A stretch of DNA of 51,450 bases, taken from NCBI GenBank assembly GCA_017645645.1, contig JAGCOB010000007.1, positions 1 to 51,450 of the forward strand. The letters are read 5' to 3'. This DNA is from Prevotella sp. (GTDB lineage: Bacteria; Bacteroidota; Bacteroidia; Bacteroidales; Bacteroidaceae). Both the position numbers and the translations under genes were made by a program. This document shows, piece by piece, positions 35,481 to 44,386 of this stretch. Positions within the stretch are counted from its first letter, which is position 1, and the number at the start of each line of letters is the position of its first letter. The notes beneath the pieces are model-generated. The model was not told where the DNA came from and made no database searches. It saw only the letters and a list, made by a program, of their open reading frames with translations.

Positions 35481-35513
35481 GAAATCCCAAATCTCGGATG
35501 AGATTTGGGATTC
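35481..35513. terminator. Hairpin between the leu operon and rpmA
   Basis: GAAATCCCAAATCTC pairs with GAGATTTGGGATTC with a 4-nt loop. The stem is long; T-runs are weak on both sides. It may serve both convergent operons. Confidence 0.75.
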
Positions 35514-35551
35514 TGTGTTTGTTTGGAGTATAAATTTTGTTCTCGACGGTG

Positions 35552-35809
35552 TTATGCCTCAGGAATTACTGAAACAACACTCTTGTCGCGCTTGCCCTTG
35601 TGGAACTGAACCGTTCCGTCAACGAGCGCATAGAGGGTGTCGTCCTTACCCATACCAACATTGTTACCGGGGTTGTGCTTAGAGCCACGCTGGCGAACAA
35701 TAATATTGCCTGCAACAACCTTCTGGCCACCGAAAATCTTAATGCCGAGTCGCTGAGCTGCTGACTCACGTCCGTTCTTAGAACTACCTACACCTTTTTT
35801 ATGTGCCAT
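35552..35809 (-). CDS. rpmA: 50S ribosomal protein L27
   Basis: An 85-residue protein beginning [20 protein letters not shown], with the [22 protein letters not shown] core. The N-terminus approaches the peptidyl transferase centre. There is no Firmicutes-type N-terminal prepeptide. It follows rplU by 19 nt. Confidence 0.97.
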   Translation of the reverse strand: MAHKKGVGSSKNGRESAAQRLGIKIFGGQKVVAGNIIVRQRGSKHNPGNNVGMGKDDTLYALVDGTVQFHKGKRDKSVVSVIPEA

Positions 35810-35828
35810 TTCTTGTTCCTCCTACGTT

Positions 35829-36146
35829 TTAAGCAATTACTGATTTAACTTCTACCTGCGTGTACTGCTGACGGTGTCCGTTCTTCTTGCGAGAGTCCTT
35901 ACGACGCTTCATCTTGAAGACAATCACCTTCTCACCCTTAACGAGGGGATTGATAACCTCACACACAACTTTGGCACCACTTACGGTGGGTGCACCTACC
36001 TGTACTGAACCTTCATTGTCGACAAGCAGTACCTTGTCGAATTCAACAGTCTTACCGGCTTCCACGTCCTTGATGTGGTTGACGAAGAGTTTCTTGCCCT
36101 CTTCTGCCTTGAACTGCTGACCGTTAATTTCTACAATTGCGTACAT
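35829..36146 (-). CDS. rplU: 50S ribosomal protein L21
   Basis: A 105-residue protein started at [19 protein letters not shown], the conserved L21 N-terminus; the frame continues upstream to 36200 but that part is leader. The C-terminus [21 protein letters not shown] is typical. First gene of rplU-rpmA, with a leader of about 80 nt. Confidence 0.96.
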   Translation of the reverse strand: MYAIVEINGQQFKAEEGKKLFVNHIKDVEAGKTVEFDKVLLVDNEGSVQVGAPTVSGAKVVCEVINPLVKGEKVIVFKMKRRKDSRKKNGHRQQYTQVEVKSVIA

Positions 36147-36234
36147 TGTTTTGTTATTGTTTAAACGGGTTTTTCCGCATGGCGCATGGCCTCGTGCCAA
36201 GTCTTAACCGAGCCACCACGGACTAAATCGGCTG

Positions 36235-36265
36235 CAAAATTACAAAAAATATCTGAATCCACCAA
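36235..36265 (-). promoter_or_regulatory. rplU-rpmA promoter
   Basis: Minus strand TTGG (36265-36262, within CTTGGTGG), spacer 19 nt, TAATTTTG (36242-36235). Confidence 0.8.
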
Positions 36266-36277
36266 GAAAATAGGGAG

Positions 36278-36313
36278 AAAAAACAAAGCGATGACCCTCA
36301 CAGGCAATCGCTT
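36278..36313 (-). terminator. Intrinsic terminator of the 36.3 kb unit
   Basis: A 7-bp outer stem with an additional 3-bp inner stem, followed by GTTTTTTC. Confidence 0.72.
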
Positions 36314-36369
36314 CATATCTTCAATAGGTATTAGTCCTTTTAAGGTAAAAAGATTGTTTTCAGGATAAC
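36278..36369 (-). ncRNA. Candidate small RNA, about 90 nt
   Basis: The gap 36147-36504 contains the rplU leader, the rplU promoter and this second unit. A canonical promoter at 36375-36405 is followed, about 56 nt after the predicted start, by a hairpin (AAGCGAT 36313-36307 with ATCGCTT 36292-36286, plus inner CCT/AGG) and TTTTTT. Nothing convincing is encoded. It could be a free-standing sRNA or a conditional upstream leader of rplU. From 36406 to 36504 I see only AT-rich sequence. Confidence 0.5.
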
Positions 36370-36374
36370 TGCTG

Positions 36375-36405
36375 CAAAATTACTACATTTTTTAATACCA
36401 ACAAA
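36375..36405 (-). promoter_or_regulatory. Promoter downstream of the DEAD helicase gene
   Basis: Minus strand TTTG (36405-36402), spacer 19 nt, TAATTTTG (36382-36375). Confidence 0.78.
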
Positions 36406-36504
36406 ACTTTTTACCAATTATTTTTCGACAAAATGGCTGTGTAGGCGCACAAATAAAATCTTTTTAAAGAAAATTCATAAATTTAGTGTGCAAACGATTG
36501 GCCA

Positions 36505-37764
36505 TTATTTCTTTTGACTTTGTTTCTTTCCATGATGTGGCTTTCTGGCATGTGACTTTCCGCCACGTGATTTCCCTCCACGTCCTCTGGTAGACTTCCG
36601 AGGAGCAGATTTCTGGTATACAGGGGCTTCTCCTAATCCTTCAGGTAGGGGATTCTTGGTTATGTCTTTCTCTAGGAAACGTTCGATATCGGAAAAATAA
36701 CGCATATCGTTATCAGAGACAAAGGTGATGGCAACACCGTCACGCTGTGCACGTGCCGTACGTCCAATGCGGTGAACATAATCTTCCGCATCACGGGGGA
36801 CATCATAGTTGATAACCATTAAAATATCATCGATGTCTATACCACGAGCCACAATATCCGTAGCGACCAGTACATCGACCTGTCCAGTCTTGAAGCGGTA
36901 CATCACCTCGTCGCGTTCCTGCTGACTGAGGTCGCTGTGCATTGGTGCACAGTTGATGTGCATCCGTTGAAGTTCCCGGGTGATATCCTTCACTTTTTCT
37001 TTCTTGCCGGAGAAGATGATGACACGTTTCAATTCTCCTGCCTTAAACAAATGACGGATGATACGCAGTTTCTGTGGCTCATAACAGATATATGCAGACT
37101 GCTGTATCTTTTCTGCGGGTTTGCTGACGGCAATTTTGACCTCTATTGGATTATATAATAAGGTACGCGCAAGCTGCTGTATCTTATTAGGCATTGTTGC
37201 CGAGAACATAATTGTCTGGTGATTCTTTGGTAAGAGTTTGGCAATCTGGAGAATATCATCCGAGAAGCCCATATCCAACATACGGTCAGCCTCGTCAAGT
37301 ACGAAGAAAGAGAGGCGGGAGAGGTCAACGTACCCCATACGGATATGGGAGAGCAGTCGTCCCGGTGTGGCGATAATGACATCGGCTCCCATCTTCAGTC
37401 CTTTCATTTCCTGATCGAAGCGATTTCCGTCGTTGCCACCGTAAACAGCAACACTAGATACACCATCCAAATAATAGCCAAAGCCTTGCATGGCTTGATC
37501 AATTTGTTGGGCCAGTTCGCGAGTTGGTGCCATCACGATACAATTGATAGCGTCTTTGGGATAGCCTCCGTCATCTATCATACTTAGGATGGGGAGCAGA
37601 TAGGCTGCGGTTTTTCCTGTACCAGTCTGTGCCACACCTATCAAATCGTTTCCGTCAAGGATCTCAGGGATACATTTCTCTTGTACGGGAGTCATCTCCT
37701 CAAAACGCATATCATAAAGTGCGTCGAGGATATTGTCATTCAGATATGTCTCTTCAAAAATCAT
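36505..37764 (-). CDS. DEAD-box RNA helicase
   Basis: A 419-residue protein started at MIFEETYLNDNILDAL; upstream residues of the frame lie inside the permease gene. Motifs in order: Q-motif region TPVQEKCIPEIL, AQTGTGKTAAY, PTRELAQQ, VLDEADRML, SATMP, ATDIVARGIDI, HRIGRTARAQRDG. The Arg/Gly/Lys-rich tail (RGRGGKSRGGKSHARK) binds RNA non-specifically. It resembles RhlE/DbpA-type helicases active in ribosome assembly or RNA decay. The start overlaps the lptF/G stop by one base (TGATG). Confidence 0.95.
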   Translation of the reverse strand: MIFEETYLNDNILDALYDMRFEEMTPVQEKCIPEILDGNDLIGVAQTGTGKTAAYLLPILSMIDDGGYPKDAINCIVMAPTRELAQQIDQAMQGFGYYLDGVSSVAVYGGNDGNRFDQEMKGLKMGADVIIATPGRLLSHIRMGYVDLSRLSFFVLDEADRMLDMGFSDDILQIAKLLPKNHQTIMFSATMPNKIQQLARTLLYNPIEVKIAVSKPAEKIQQSAYICYEPQKLRIIRHLFKAGELKRVIIFSGKKEKVKDITRELQRMHINCAPMHSDLSQQERDEVMYRFKTGQVDVLVATDIVARGIDIDDILMVINYDVPRDAEDYVHRIGRTARAQRDGVAITFVSDNDMRYFSDIERFLEKDITKNPLPEGLGEAPVYQKSAPRKSTRGRGGKSRGGKSHARKPHHGKKQSQKK

Positions 37765-38954
37765 CAGTTCGGAGCTTGCCTGTAACAGAAATAGGCGATA
37801 ATCGCATATAATATATTGGGAACCCATGCGGCAAGTATAGGGGGAGTGTCGGCATTAATGGCAAAAGTGGCACTGACGGTCTGCAAGAGAATATAGGAGA
37901 ATGACAGGGCAAGACCAATACCTAAATACATTCCCATACCACCTTTCCGCTTGCGGGATGATAGTGACACTCCGATAATGGTCAGTATGAATGAGGCAAA
38001 TGAGGTGGCTATTCGTTTGTGGTATTCCACCTCATATTGTACTACATTACTGGAGCCGCGTTCTTGTTGCTTGGAAATGTATTGAAGCAACTCCGGTGAG
38101 GTGAAAGTCTCCTGTTGACCCTTCGAGAAGATCAAGTCCATCGGTTCCATCTGGATGAGGGTGTCGATCTCAGAGCCACTGGTAATCTTTTCACGCATAC
38201 CTTTCAGTTCTCGGATCTTATAATTTCGTACCTTCCAATGATAGCGGGAATCACTGATAGTATCATATTGTATGATACTTGCCGTCATGTGGCTCACCAG
38301 TTTTTTCTTGTCAAATTTATAAAGGGAAAATCCATAGCCAGTCTTGCGGATGTCATCATATTGTGAGATATAGGCAACAGTCCCCCGGTCGACCATCAAT
38401 TGGATGTTTGTGGCTGTGGTTTTCTTCTTATTGTTCTTATATAGCGATTCGAAGTCATGTCTGACTACTGTTCCCTTTGGGATGATATAAGCTCCTAAAT
38501 AGAAGTTCAGAATTGCAATCAATGCGGCAGAAATAAGGTATGGGCGTAATAGTCGTTTGAAACTCATACCACAGGCAAGCATGGCTATAATCTCGGAGTT
38601 AGATGCCAGTTTCGAGGTGAAGAATATGACTGCAATGAATACAAACAGTGGTGAGAACAAGTTAGCATAATAGGGAACGAAGTTCATGTAGTAGTCGAAG
38701 ACGATGGCGCGCAAAGGTGCATGGTAAGCCGTGAATTTCGCCAGATTCTCGTTGATATCAAAGACGATGGAGATAGAGATAATCAGGATAATGGAGTAGA
38801 TATAGGTACCAATAAACTTTTTGATAATATACCAGTCCATTCGCTTGATGTACTGGAAAGGATTGTATTTTTTCAATGGAGCAAGTCGTCCCCCTGGCAG
38901 TCGTGTCCACAACAGCCTAACCCTTCTGATGATATCATGCCATTTCTCTTTCAT
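37764..38954 (-). CDS. LptF/LptG (YjgP/YjgQ) family permease
   Basis: A 396-residue permease with membrane helices near the start (IIKKFIGTYIYSIILIISISIVF), around residues 90-160, and three at the C-terminus. The periplasmic jellyroll lies in the middle (ELKGMREKITSGSEIDTL). It is part of the ABC machine that extracts LPS from the inner membrane. The sequence does not decide between F and G. It overlaps tgt by 4 nt. Confidence 0.9.
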   Translation of the reverse strand: MKEKWHDIIRRVRLLWTRLPGGRLAPLKKYNPFQYIKRMDWYIIKKFIGTYIYSIILIISISIVFDINENLAKFTAYHAPLRAIVFDYYMNFVPYYANLFSPLFVFIAVIFFTSKLASNSEIIAMLACGMSFKRLLRPYLISAALIAILNFYLGAYIIPKGTVVRHDFESLYKNNKKKTTATNIQLMVDRGTVAYISQYDDIRKTGYGFSLYKFDKKKLVSHMTASIIQYDTISDSRYHWKVRNYKIRELKGMREKITSGSEIDTLIQMEPMDLIFSKGQQETFTSPELLQYISKQQERGSSNVVQYEVEYHKRIATSFASFILTIIGVSLSSRKRKGGMGMYLGIGLALSFSYILLQTVSATFAINADTPPILAAWVPNILYAIIAYFCYRQAPN

Positions 38955-40078
38955 CGTCTACGTCCTAAGTCGTCAATTACGGAACATTTCCATTGTACAA
39001 AGTCTCCTTGCTCAATATGCTGACGGGCATCAGTAACCAGTCGTAGATAGAAGGCAAGGTTGTGGATAGAGGCAATCTGCATGGCAAGCAGTTCCTGTGC
39101 CTTGAACAGATGATGAAGATATGCCTTGGTATGGATGCGGTCGATGTCACAGCCCTCTGGGTCAATGGGTGAGAAATCATCTTCCCATTTCTTGTTGCGC
39201 ATGTTCATCGTACCCTGATAAGTGAACAGCATGGCATTGCGACCATTACGGGTAGGCATTACACAGTCGAACATATCCACACCACGCTCAATAGCCTCCA
39301 GGATGTTCTGAGGTGTTCCCACTCCCATTAGATAACGGGGTTTGTCTTTGGGTAATATCTCATTGACCACCTCTATCATCTCATACATAACCTCTGTAGG
39401 CTCGCCGACAGCCAGTCCACCGATAGCATTGCCGTCAGCTCCTTTGTCTGCAACATGTTTTGCAGCTTCCTGTCGTAAATCCTTATAGGTGCATCCTTGA
39501 ACGATGGGAAACAGACTCTGGTGGTATCCATAGAGCGGCTCTGTTTCGTTGAATCGCTTGATGCAGCGGTCAAGCCACCGTTGGGTGAGTCCTAATGATT
39601 TCTTGGCATATTGGTAGTCACTCTGTCCAGGAGGACATTCGTCTAGTGCCATCATGATATCTGCTCCGATGATACGTTGGGTATCTACCACATTCTCTGG
39701 CGTGAAGATATGTCGTGAACCGTCGATATGACTTTGAAACTCACATCCTTCCTCACGGAGTTTACGGATACCTGTCAGAGAGAATACCTGAAAACCTCCT
39801 GAGTCGGTAAGAATAGGTCTGTCCCAGGTGTTGAACTGATGAAGACCACCAGCCTTGCGGAGGATTTCCAACCCCGGTCGGAGATAGAGATGATAGGTAT
39901 TCCCTAAGATGATTTGAGCCTTTATTTGTTCACGCAGTTCTGAGAAATGAACTCCTTTGACACTGCCTACTGTCCCTACAGGCATGAAAATCGGTGTCCT
40001 GATTTGTCCGTGGTCGGTAGTAATCAGTCCTGTACGTGCTTCACTTGCAGAGTCTGTATGTTGCAATTCAAATGTCAT
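38951..40078 (-). CDS. tgt: tRNA-guanine (queuine) transglycosylase
   Basis: A 375-residue enzyme. DSGGFQVFSLTGIRK holds the catalytic Asp region, GADIMMALDECPPGQ and GGLAVGEP line the base pocket, and VMPTRNGRNAMLFT is the tRNA/nucleophile loop. It exchanges guanine-34 in GUN-anticodon tRNAs for preQ1. The usual zinc cluster (CxCxxC plus His) is replaced by PEGCDIDRIHTKAYLHH, leaving one Cys. The second gene of the lon operon, with 4-nt overlaps at both ends. Confidence 0.95.
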   Translation of the reverse strand: MTFELQHTDSASEARTGLITTDHGQIRTPIFMPVGTVGSVKGVHFSELREQIKAQIILGNTYHLYLRPGLEILRKAGGLHQFNTWDRPILTDSGGFQVFSLTGIRKLREEGCEFQSHIDGSRHIFTPENVVDTQRIIGADIMMALDECPPGQSDYQYAKKSLGLTQRWLDRCIKRFNETEPLYGYHQSLFPIVQGCTYKDLRQEAAKHVADKGADGNAIGGLAVGEPTEVMYEMIEVVNEILPKDKPRYLMGVGTPQNILEAIERGVDMFDCVMPTRNGRNAMLFTYQGTMNMRNKKWEDDFSPIDPEGCDIDRIHTKAYLHHLFKAQELLAMQIASIHNLAFYLRLVTDARQHIEQGDFVQWKCSVIDDLGRRR

Positions 40079-42525
40079 TTCTCTTTTTTCTCTTCTTCAG
40101 GGATAGTAAAGTCTAGTGGATGCTCCACAACCTCGTCTGTCAAGGCGAAGTTCCAGACATCCTGTACATTCTCCACATAGTGGAAATTGACACCTTTCAG
40201 GTAAATTTCAGGAATCTCTTCAATGTCTTTCTGGTTATCGCGGCACATGAGGATATCCGTGATACCGGCACGCTTAGCGGCAAGAATCTTCTCCTTGATA
40301 CCGCCGACAGGCAAAACCTTACCCCGGAGGGTTATTTCACCCGTCATGGCAGTGTTCTTGCGAACTTTACGTTGGGTTAATGCCGATGCAATAGAGGTGG
40401 CAATGGTGATACCTGCTGAAGGTCCGTCTTTCGGGGTTGCCCCTTCCGGTACATGGATATGGATGTTCCAGTTGTCGAAGATACGATAATCGATACCGAG
40501 GACATCCACATGTGCCTTCACATATTCCAAAGCGATAACGGCACTTTCTTTCATGACATCACCTAAATTTCCTGTCAAAGTTAGTTTGGACCCCTTGCCC
40601 TTTGAGAGAGAGGTCTCAATAAATAGAATCTCACCACCGACACTTGTCCAGGCAAGACCTGTCACTACACCGGCATAGGCATTACCTTGATAGATGTCAC
40701 GATAGAACGGTGGTTTGCCAAGCAGTCCCTCCAGTTCTGTGGGAGTGATTTTCAGGAAAGGTAATTGTCCGTCCTTTGCTTTCTGGAAAGCCATCTTGCG
40801 GAGTGCCTTGTTGATTTGTTTCTCCAACTGACGCACACCGCTTTCCCGGGTGTACTGTTCAATGATCTTCTCAATAGCAGCCTTGTTGAAAGTCAAACCT
40901 TTGTCCGTCAATCCAGTATTCTCTTTCTCTTTGGGAATCAGGTGACGTTTGGCAATCTCATATTTCTCCTCTGTGATATAGCCGCTGACCTCTATAATCT
41001 CCATACGGTCAAGCAGAGGTTTGGGTATGGTGCCGAGATTATTCGCTGTGGAGATAAAGAGGACTTTCGACAGGTCATAGTCAACATCCAGGTAGTTGTC
41101 GTGGAAGGCATTATTCTGTTCTGGGTCTAATACCTCCAACATGGCAGAGGCTGGATCTCCGTTGTGTGTGTTCTGTGTGACTTTGTCTATCTCATCAAGG
41201 ATAAACACAGGGTTGCTAGAACCTGCCTTCTGGATATTCTTGATGATTCGTCCCGGCATGGCACCGATATAGGTACGACGGTGTCCTCGGATTTCTGCCT
41301 CATCGTGCAGTCCGCCCAGTGAGACACGTACGTATTTGCGGTTGAGGGCATCGGCGATGGATTTTCCGAGGCTGGTTTTACCTACTCCCGGAGGACCGTA
41401 CAGACAGAGGATAGGTGACTTCAAATCACCTCGTAGTGAAAGGACGGCAATATACTCTAGGATACGCTCTTTGACTTTCTCCATGCCATAATGGTCACGG
41501 TCCAGAATCTTCTGGGCACGATCCAAGCGCAGGTCATCTTCCGTGCATTCATTCCATGGCAGGGACACTAATGTCTGAAGGTATGTGAGTTGAATATTGA
41601 AATCAGGACTTTGTGGATTCAGTTGGTCAAGTTTGTCAATCTCACGATAGAAGATACGCTCCACTTCCTCGCTCCATTGCTTGGTCATTGCTTTTTCCAG
41701 TAGATCCTTCTTTTCCGGTGAACTTTCATTGCCCATCTCTGCCTGCAGATTTTTAATCTGTTGCTGCAGGAAGTAATTACGTTGTTGCTCATCAATGTCA
41801 TCACGGGTCTTGTTGCGGATGTCCAGTTTTAGTGTCTGGAGTTCTATCTCGCGGTTGACAATCTTCATGGTGTTGAATAACCGTTCCTTGATGGATGACA
41901 TCATCAACAGTTTCATTTTCTCTTTTACCGAGAAGGGCAGGTTAGAGCAAATGAAATTCAGTGCCATGATATTATTTCCGACATTCTTGATGGCAAAGGC
42001 TGCCTCCTCTGGAATCTCGTCGTTCAGTTTAATGTATTCCGCTGTCTGATTACGCAGATCTTCAATGGCCGTTTGGAACTCCTTGTCGTTCCTTTCCGGC
42101 TCGTCTTCCGGGGCAAATTCCACACGTCCTACAAGATAAGGCTTGTATTTCAGGAGTTCCATCAACTTGATACGTCCCAAACCTTGGACAATTGCCGTGA
42201 TATTACCATTTGGCAATGTCAGCAGTTTCAATACTTTAGCATAGACGCCAATATCGTAAAGGTCAGCACGGATAGGCTGTTCTGTTTCGGGGTCACGTTG
42301 ACAGAAAACACCCATTAACTGTCCGGTTTTGTCTGCCATTCGTACCAGTTTCATGCTTGACTCACGTCCGATAAGGATAGGAGCGACAACACCTGGGAAC
42401 AATACGATGTTGCGTACAGTCAATATAGGAAGGGATTCGGGAATCTCTACACTGCTGAGGTCACTATAATCACCTTCAACATCGGCAATCATCGAGAATG
42501 ACCTGTTTCTATTATCCATATACAT
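40075..42525 (-). CDS. lon: ATP-dependent Lon protease
   Basis: About 816 residues when started at [10 protein letters not shown]; the longer start at 42555 lies inside the -7 box, and 42543 would be nearly leaderless. N-terminal substrate-binding domain ([16 protein letters not shown]), long coiled coil, AAA+ Walker A ([13 protein letters not shown]) and Walker B (FILDEIDKV). The C-terminal Ser-Lys protease domain has [12 protein letters not shown] (Ser) and [10 protein letters not shown] (Lys). It degrades misfolded and regulatory proteins. First gene of lon-tgt-lptF/G-helicase. Confidence 0.95.
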   Translation of the reverse strand: MYMDNRNRSFSMIADVEGDYSDLSSVEIPESLPILTVRNIVLFPGVVAPILIGRESSMKLVRMADKTGQLMGVFCQRDPETEQPIRADLYDIGVYAKVLKLLTLPNGNITAIVQGLGRIKLMELLKYKPYLVGRVEFAPEDEPERNDKEFQTAIEDLRNQTAEYIKLNDEIPEEAAFAIKNVGNNIMALNFICSNLPFSVKEKMKLLMMSSIKERLFNTMKIVNREIELQTLKLDIRNKTRDDIDEQQRNYFLQQQIKNLQAEMGNESSPEKKDLLEKAMTKQWSEEVERIFYREIDKLDQLNPQSPDFNIQLTYLQTLVSLPWNECTEDDLRLDRAQKILDRDHYGMEKVKERILEYIAVLSLRGDLKSPILCLYGPPGVGKTSLGKSIADALNRKYVRVSLGGLHDEAEIRGHRRTYIGAMPGRIIKNIQKAGSSNPVFILDEIDKVTQNTHNGDPASAMLEVLDPEQNNAFHDNYLDVDYDLSKVLFISTANNLGTIPKPLLDRMEIIEVSGYITEEKYEIAKRHLIPKEKENTGLTDKGLTFNKAAIEKIIEQYTRESGVRQLEKQINKALRKMAFQKAKDGQLPFLKITPTELEGLLGKPPFYRDIYQGNAYAGVVTGLAWTSVGGEILFIETSLSKGKGSKLTLTGNLGDVMKESAVIALEYVKAHVDVLGIDYRIFDNWNIHIHVPEGATPKDGPSAGITIATSIASALTQRKVRKNTAMTGEITLRGKVLPVGGIKEKILAAKRAGITDILMCRDNQKDIEEIPEIYLKGVNFHYVENVQDVWNFALTDEVVEHPLDFTIPEEEKKEK

Positions 42526-42552
42526 AGTTATCTTTTCTTCCATAATAGGGTG

Positions 42553-42584
42553 CAAAGGTACAAAGAAAAGAAGACATAATCAAA
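42553..42584 (-). promoter_or_regulatory. lon operon promoter
   Basis: Minus strand TTTG (42584-42581), spacer 20 nt, TACCTTTG (42560-42553). It decides the lon start, since ATG 42555 would overlap the box. Confidence 0.85.
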
Positions 42585-42636
42585 TAAAAATCATATTATT
42601 TCTGTATGTTGATGACTCTTTTTGATGAATAATGCT

Positions 42637-42644
42637 TATCTTTG
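42637..42644 (+). promoter_or_regulatory. -7 box of rnpB
   Basis: TATCTTTG ends 6 nt before the first base of the P1 stem of RNase P RNA. No clear -33 TTTG at the usual distance. Confidence 0.65.
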
Positions 42645-42650
42645 CAAGCG

Positions 42651-43048
42651 GAAAGCAGTGTCTCGGTCTGTCGCTGGTGTCAACTGCCTCTGTCCAATGG
42701 GTTGGAGGTAAGGACACGAGAGGAAAGTCCGGGCAGCAGAGGGTGCCCCACTTCTGAAAGTAGAAGCAGTCGGTGACGGCTGGATATGGAAGAAGAAAAC
42801 AACCGCCGTTATGGCAAGGGTGAGAAGGTGGTGTAAGAGACCACCAGTCGACGGGTGATCGTCGGGCTGTTCCATCTGGGGGCTGCAAGTTCGCGTATAC
42901 CATCGTCTGAGGATTGCCCGTCCGAGTAATACGATGGAGGGTAGAATGCTAGAGCCGTAGGGTGACCTGCGGAGTAGATAAATGACAGACATCATCCTTT
43001 TATAAGGGAGAAACAGAACCCGGCTTACAGAGGCAGTGCTTTCTTTTT
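42651..43048 (+). ncRNA. rnpB: RNase P RNA (bacterial type A)
   Basis: The catalytic RNA that removes tRNA 5' leaders. Diagnostic conserved blocks are present: GAGGAAAGTCCGGGC at about 42719-42733 and CAGAACCCGGCTTACAG near the 3' end, which form the P4 pseudoknot. GCAAGGGTGAGAAGGTGG precedes a self-complementary arm, and AGATAAATGACAGAC lies in the 3' half. The ends are set by the P1 pairing of GAAAGCA (42651 on) with TGCTTTC (43037-43043), followed by TTTTT. The length of about 398 nt is normal. Confidence 0.95.
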
Positions 43049-43060
43049 ATTTTGACGACA

Positions 43061-44386
43061 ATGAGTAAGATGATACAAAGAATCATCCAGTTCTTCGAGA
43101 CAGACATGTGGAGGATTACGAAGGACGATGTCTCTCCCATGGTGTTCCTGTTGGTGGGGATCCTGAAGAAATTGGTTATCGCCATTCGCTTCTTTATTTC
43201 GAAACGGGTGATGACCAGGGCTGCAGCGTTGACATACAGCACACTGCTTGCCATTGTTCCTATTCTTGCGGTGGTGTTTGCCATAGCCCGTGGTTTTGGC
43301 TATAGTAAGTATATTGAGGTATGGTTCAGGAATGCCTTTGAGTCACAGCCACAGGTGGCAGAGGTCATTGTCGGATTCGTTAACAGTTATCTGGTCCATA
43401 CGAAGAGCGGTATTTTCCTTGGCGTGGGTCTGCTGTTTATGTTTTACACCGTTTTAATGCTGGTAAGTAATGTCGAAGATGCCTTTAACGAGATATGGCA
43501 GGTAACGAAACCACGTAGTATTTTCCGGACGTTCACAGATTATATGGCGATGTTCTTCTGTTTTCCCATCATCATTGTCGTTACCTCTGGTATATCTATC
43601 TTCATGGCGACCATCGCAGACTCTATGCCTGACTACCTGATGCTAGGACCTGCCATCCGTTTCCTCATCGACCTGATTCCCTATGTACTGATGTCTGTGA
43701 TGTTCATCGCCCTTTATACTTTTATGCCCAATACCCATGTGAAGGCAAGACACGTGATAGTACCAAGTATTCTTGCCGGTATTGCCATGCAGGGACTGCA
43801 GATATTTTATATTCATTCTCAGATATTTTTGTCGGGCTATAATGCCATTTATGGATCTTTTGCCGCTCTTCCGTTATTTATGCTGTGGGTGCAGATCTCT
43901 TGGACGATATGTCTTTTTGGCGCAGAACTATGTTATGCCAATCAGTATCTTGACTATTACGACTATGATGCAGATACCAACGAATTAAGTCATCGCGACC
44001 GCACCATGTTGTGTGCCATGCTGATGAGTTACATCTGTCGTCGTTTTGCTGAAGGGAAGAAACCTTATTCTGCCTCGCACCTGCGTTTTGACACTGGGAT
44101 ACCTATCCGTATCGTCAATGATTTGTTAGTGGAGTTAATGGATGCGGGACTAATCGTTGAGTTGACCAGTGACGAGAAAGGGGAGACCTCCCATTTCCTG
44201 CCTGCCGAGGATATCAACAATCTGACGCTGGGCGTAATGATAGACCGTCTGGAATCTAATGGACAATGGAAATTAGATGTTGATTTATCCCATCTGTTTT
44301 CTGAGCAATGGAACAAGGCTATTGAACTGCGTTCCAACTATCTTTATTCTCTTCGTGATATTAGATTGCAAGACCTTCGTCCTTAG
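43061..44386 (+). CDS. YihY/BrkB family membrane protein with C-terminal winged-helix-like domain
   Basis: A 441-residue protein started at the ATG 43061 (MSKMIQRIIQFF). Residues about 45-290 hold six membrane helices of the YihY/UPF0761 family (RAAALTYSTLLAIVPILAVVF, FTDYMAMFFCFPIIIVV, GSFAALPLFMLWVQISW). The last 120 residues are soluble and resemble a winged helix (PIRIVNDLLVELMDAGLIVEL). The transport function is unproven. It begins 13 nt after rnpB with no separate promoter, and its stop overlaps the convergent recQ stop by 4 nt. Confidence 0.9.
   Translation: MSKMIQRIIQFFETDMWRITKDDVSPMVFLLVGILKKLVIAIRFFISKRVMTRAAALTYSTLLAIVPILAVVFAIARGFGYSKYIEVWFRNAFESQPQVAEVIVGFVNSYLVHTKSGIFLGVGLLFMFYTVLMLVSNVEDAFNEIWQVTKPRSIFRTFTDYMAMFFCFPIIIVVTSGISIFMATIADSMPDYLMLGPAIRFLIDLIPYVLMSVMFIALYTFMPNTHVKARHVIVPSILAGIAMQGLQIFYIHSQIFLSGYNAIYGSFAALPLFMLWVQISWTICLFGAELCYANQYLDYYDYDADTNELSHRDRTMLCAMLMSYICRRFAEGKKPYSASHLRFDTGIPIRIVNDLLVELMDAGLIVELTSDEKGETSHFLPAEDINNLTLGVMIDRLESNGQWKLDVDLSHLFSEQWNKAIELRSNYLYSLRDIRLQDLRP

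Noticed and set aside
36161-36316. Minus-strand 51-codon frame beginning MKRLPVRVIALFFLP, signal-peptide-like
   Set aside because: It starts inside the terminator hairpin of the 36.3 kb unit and runs through the rplU promoter and leader. The hydrophobic start is produced by the T-run.
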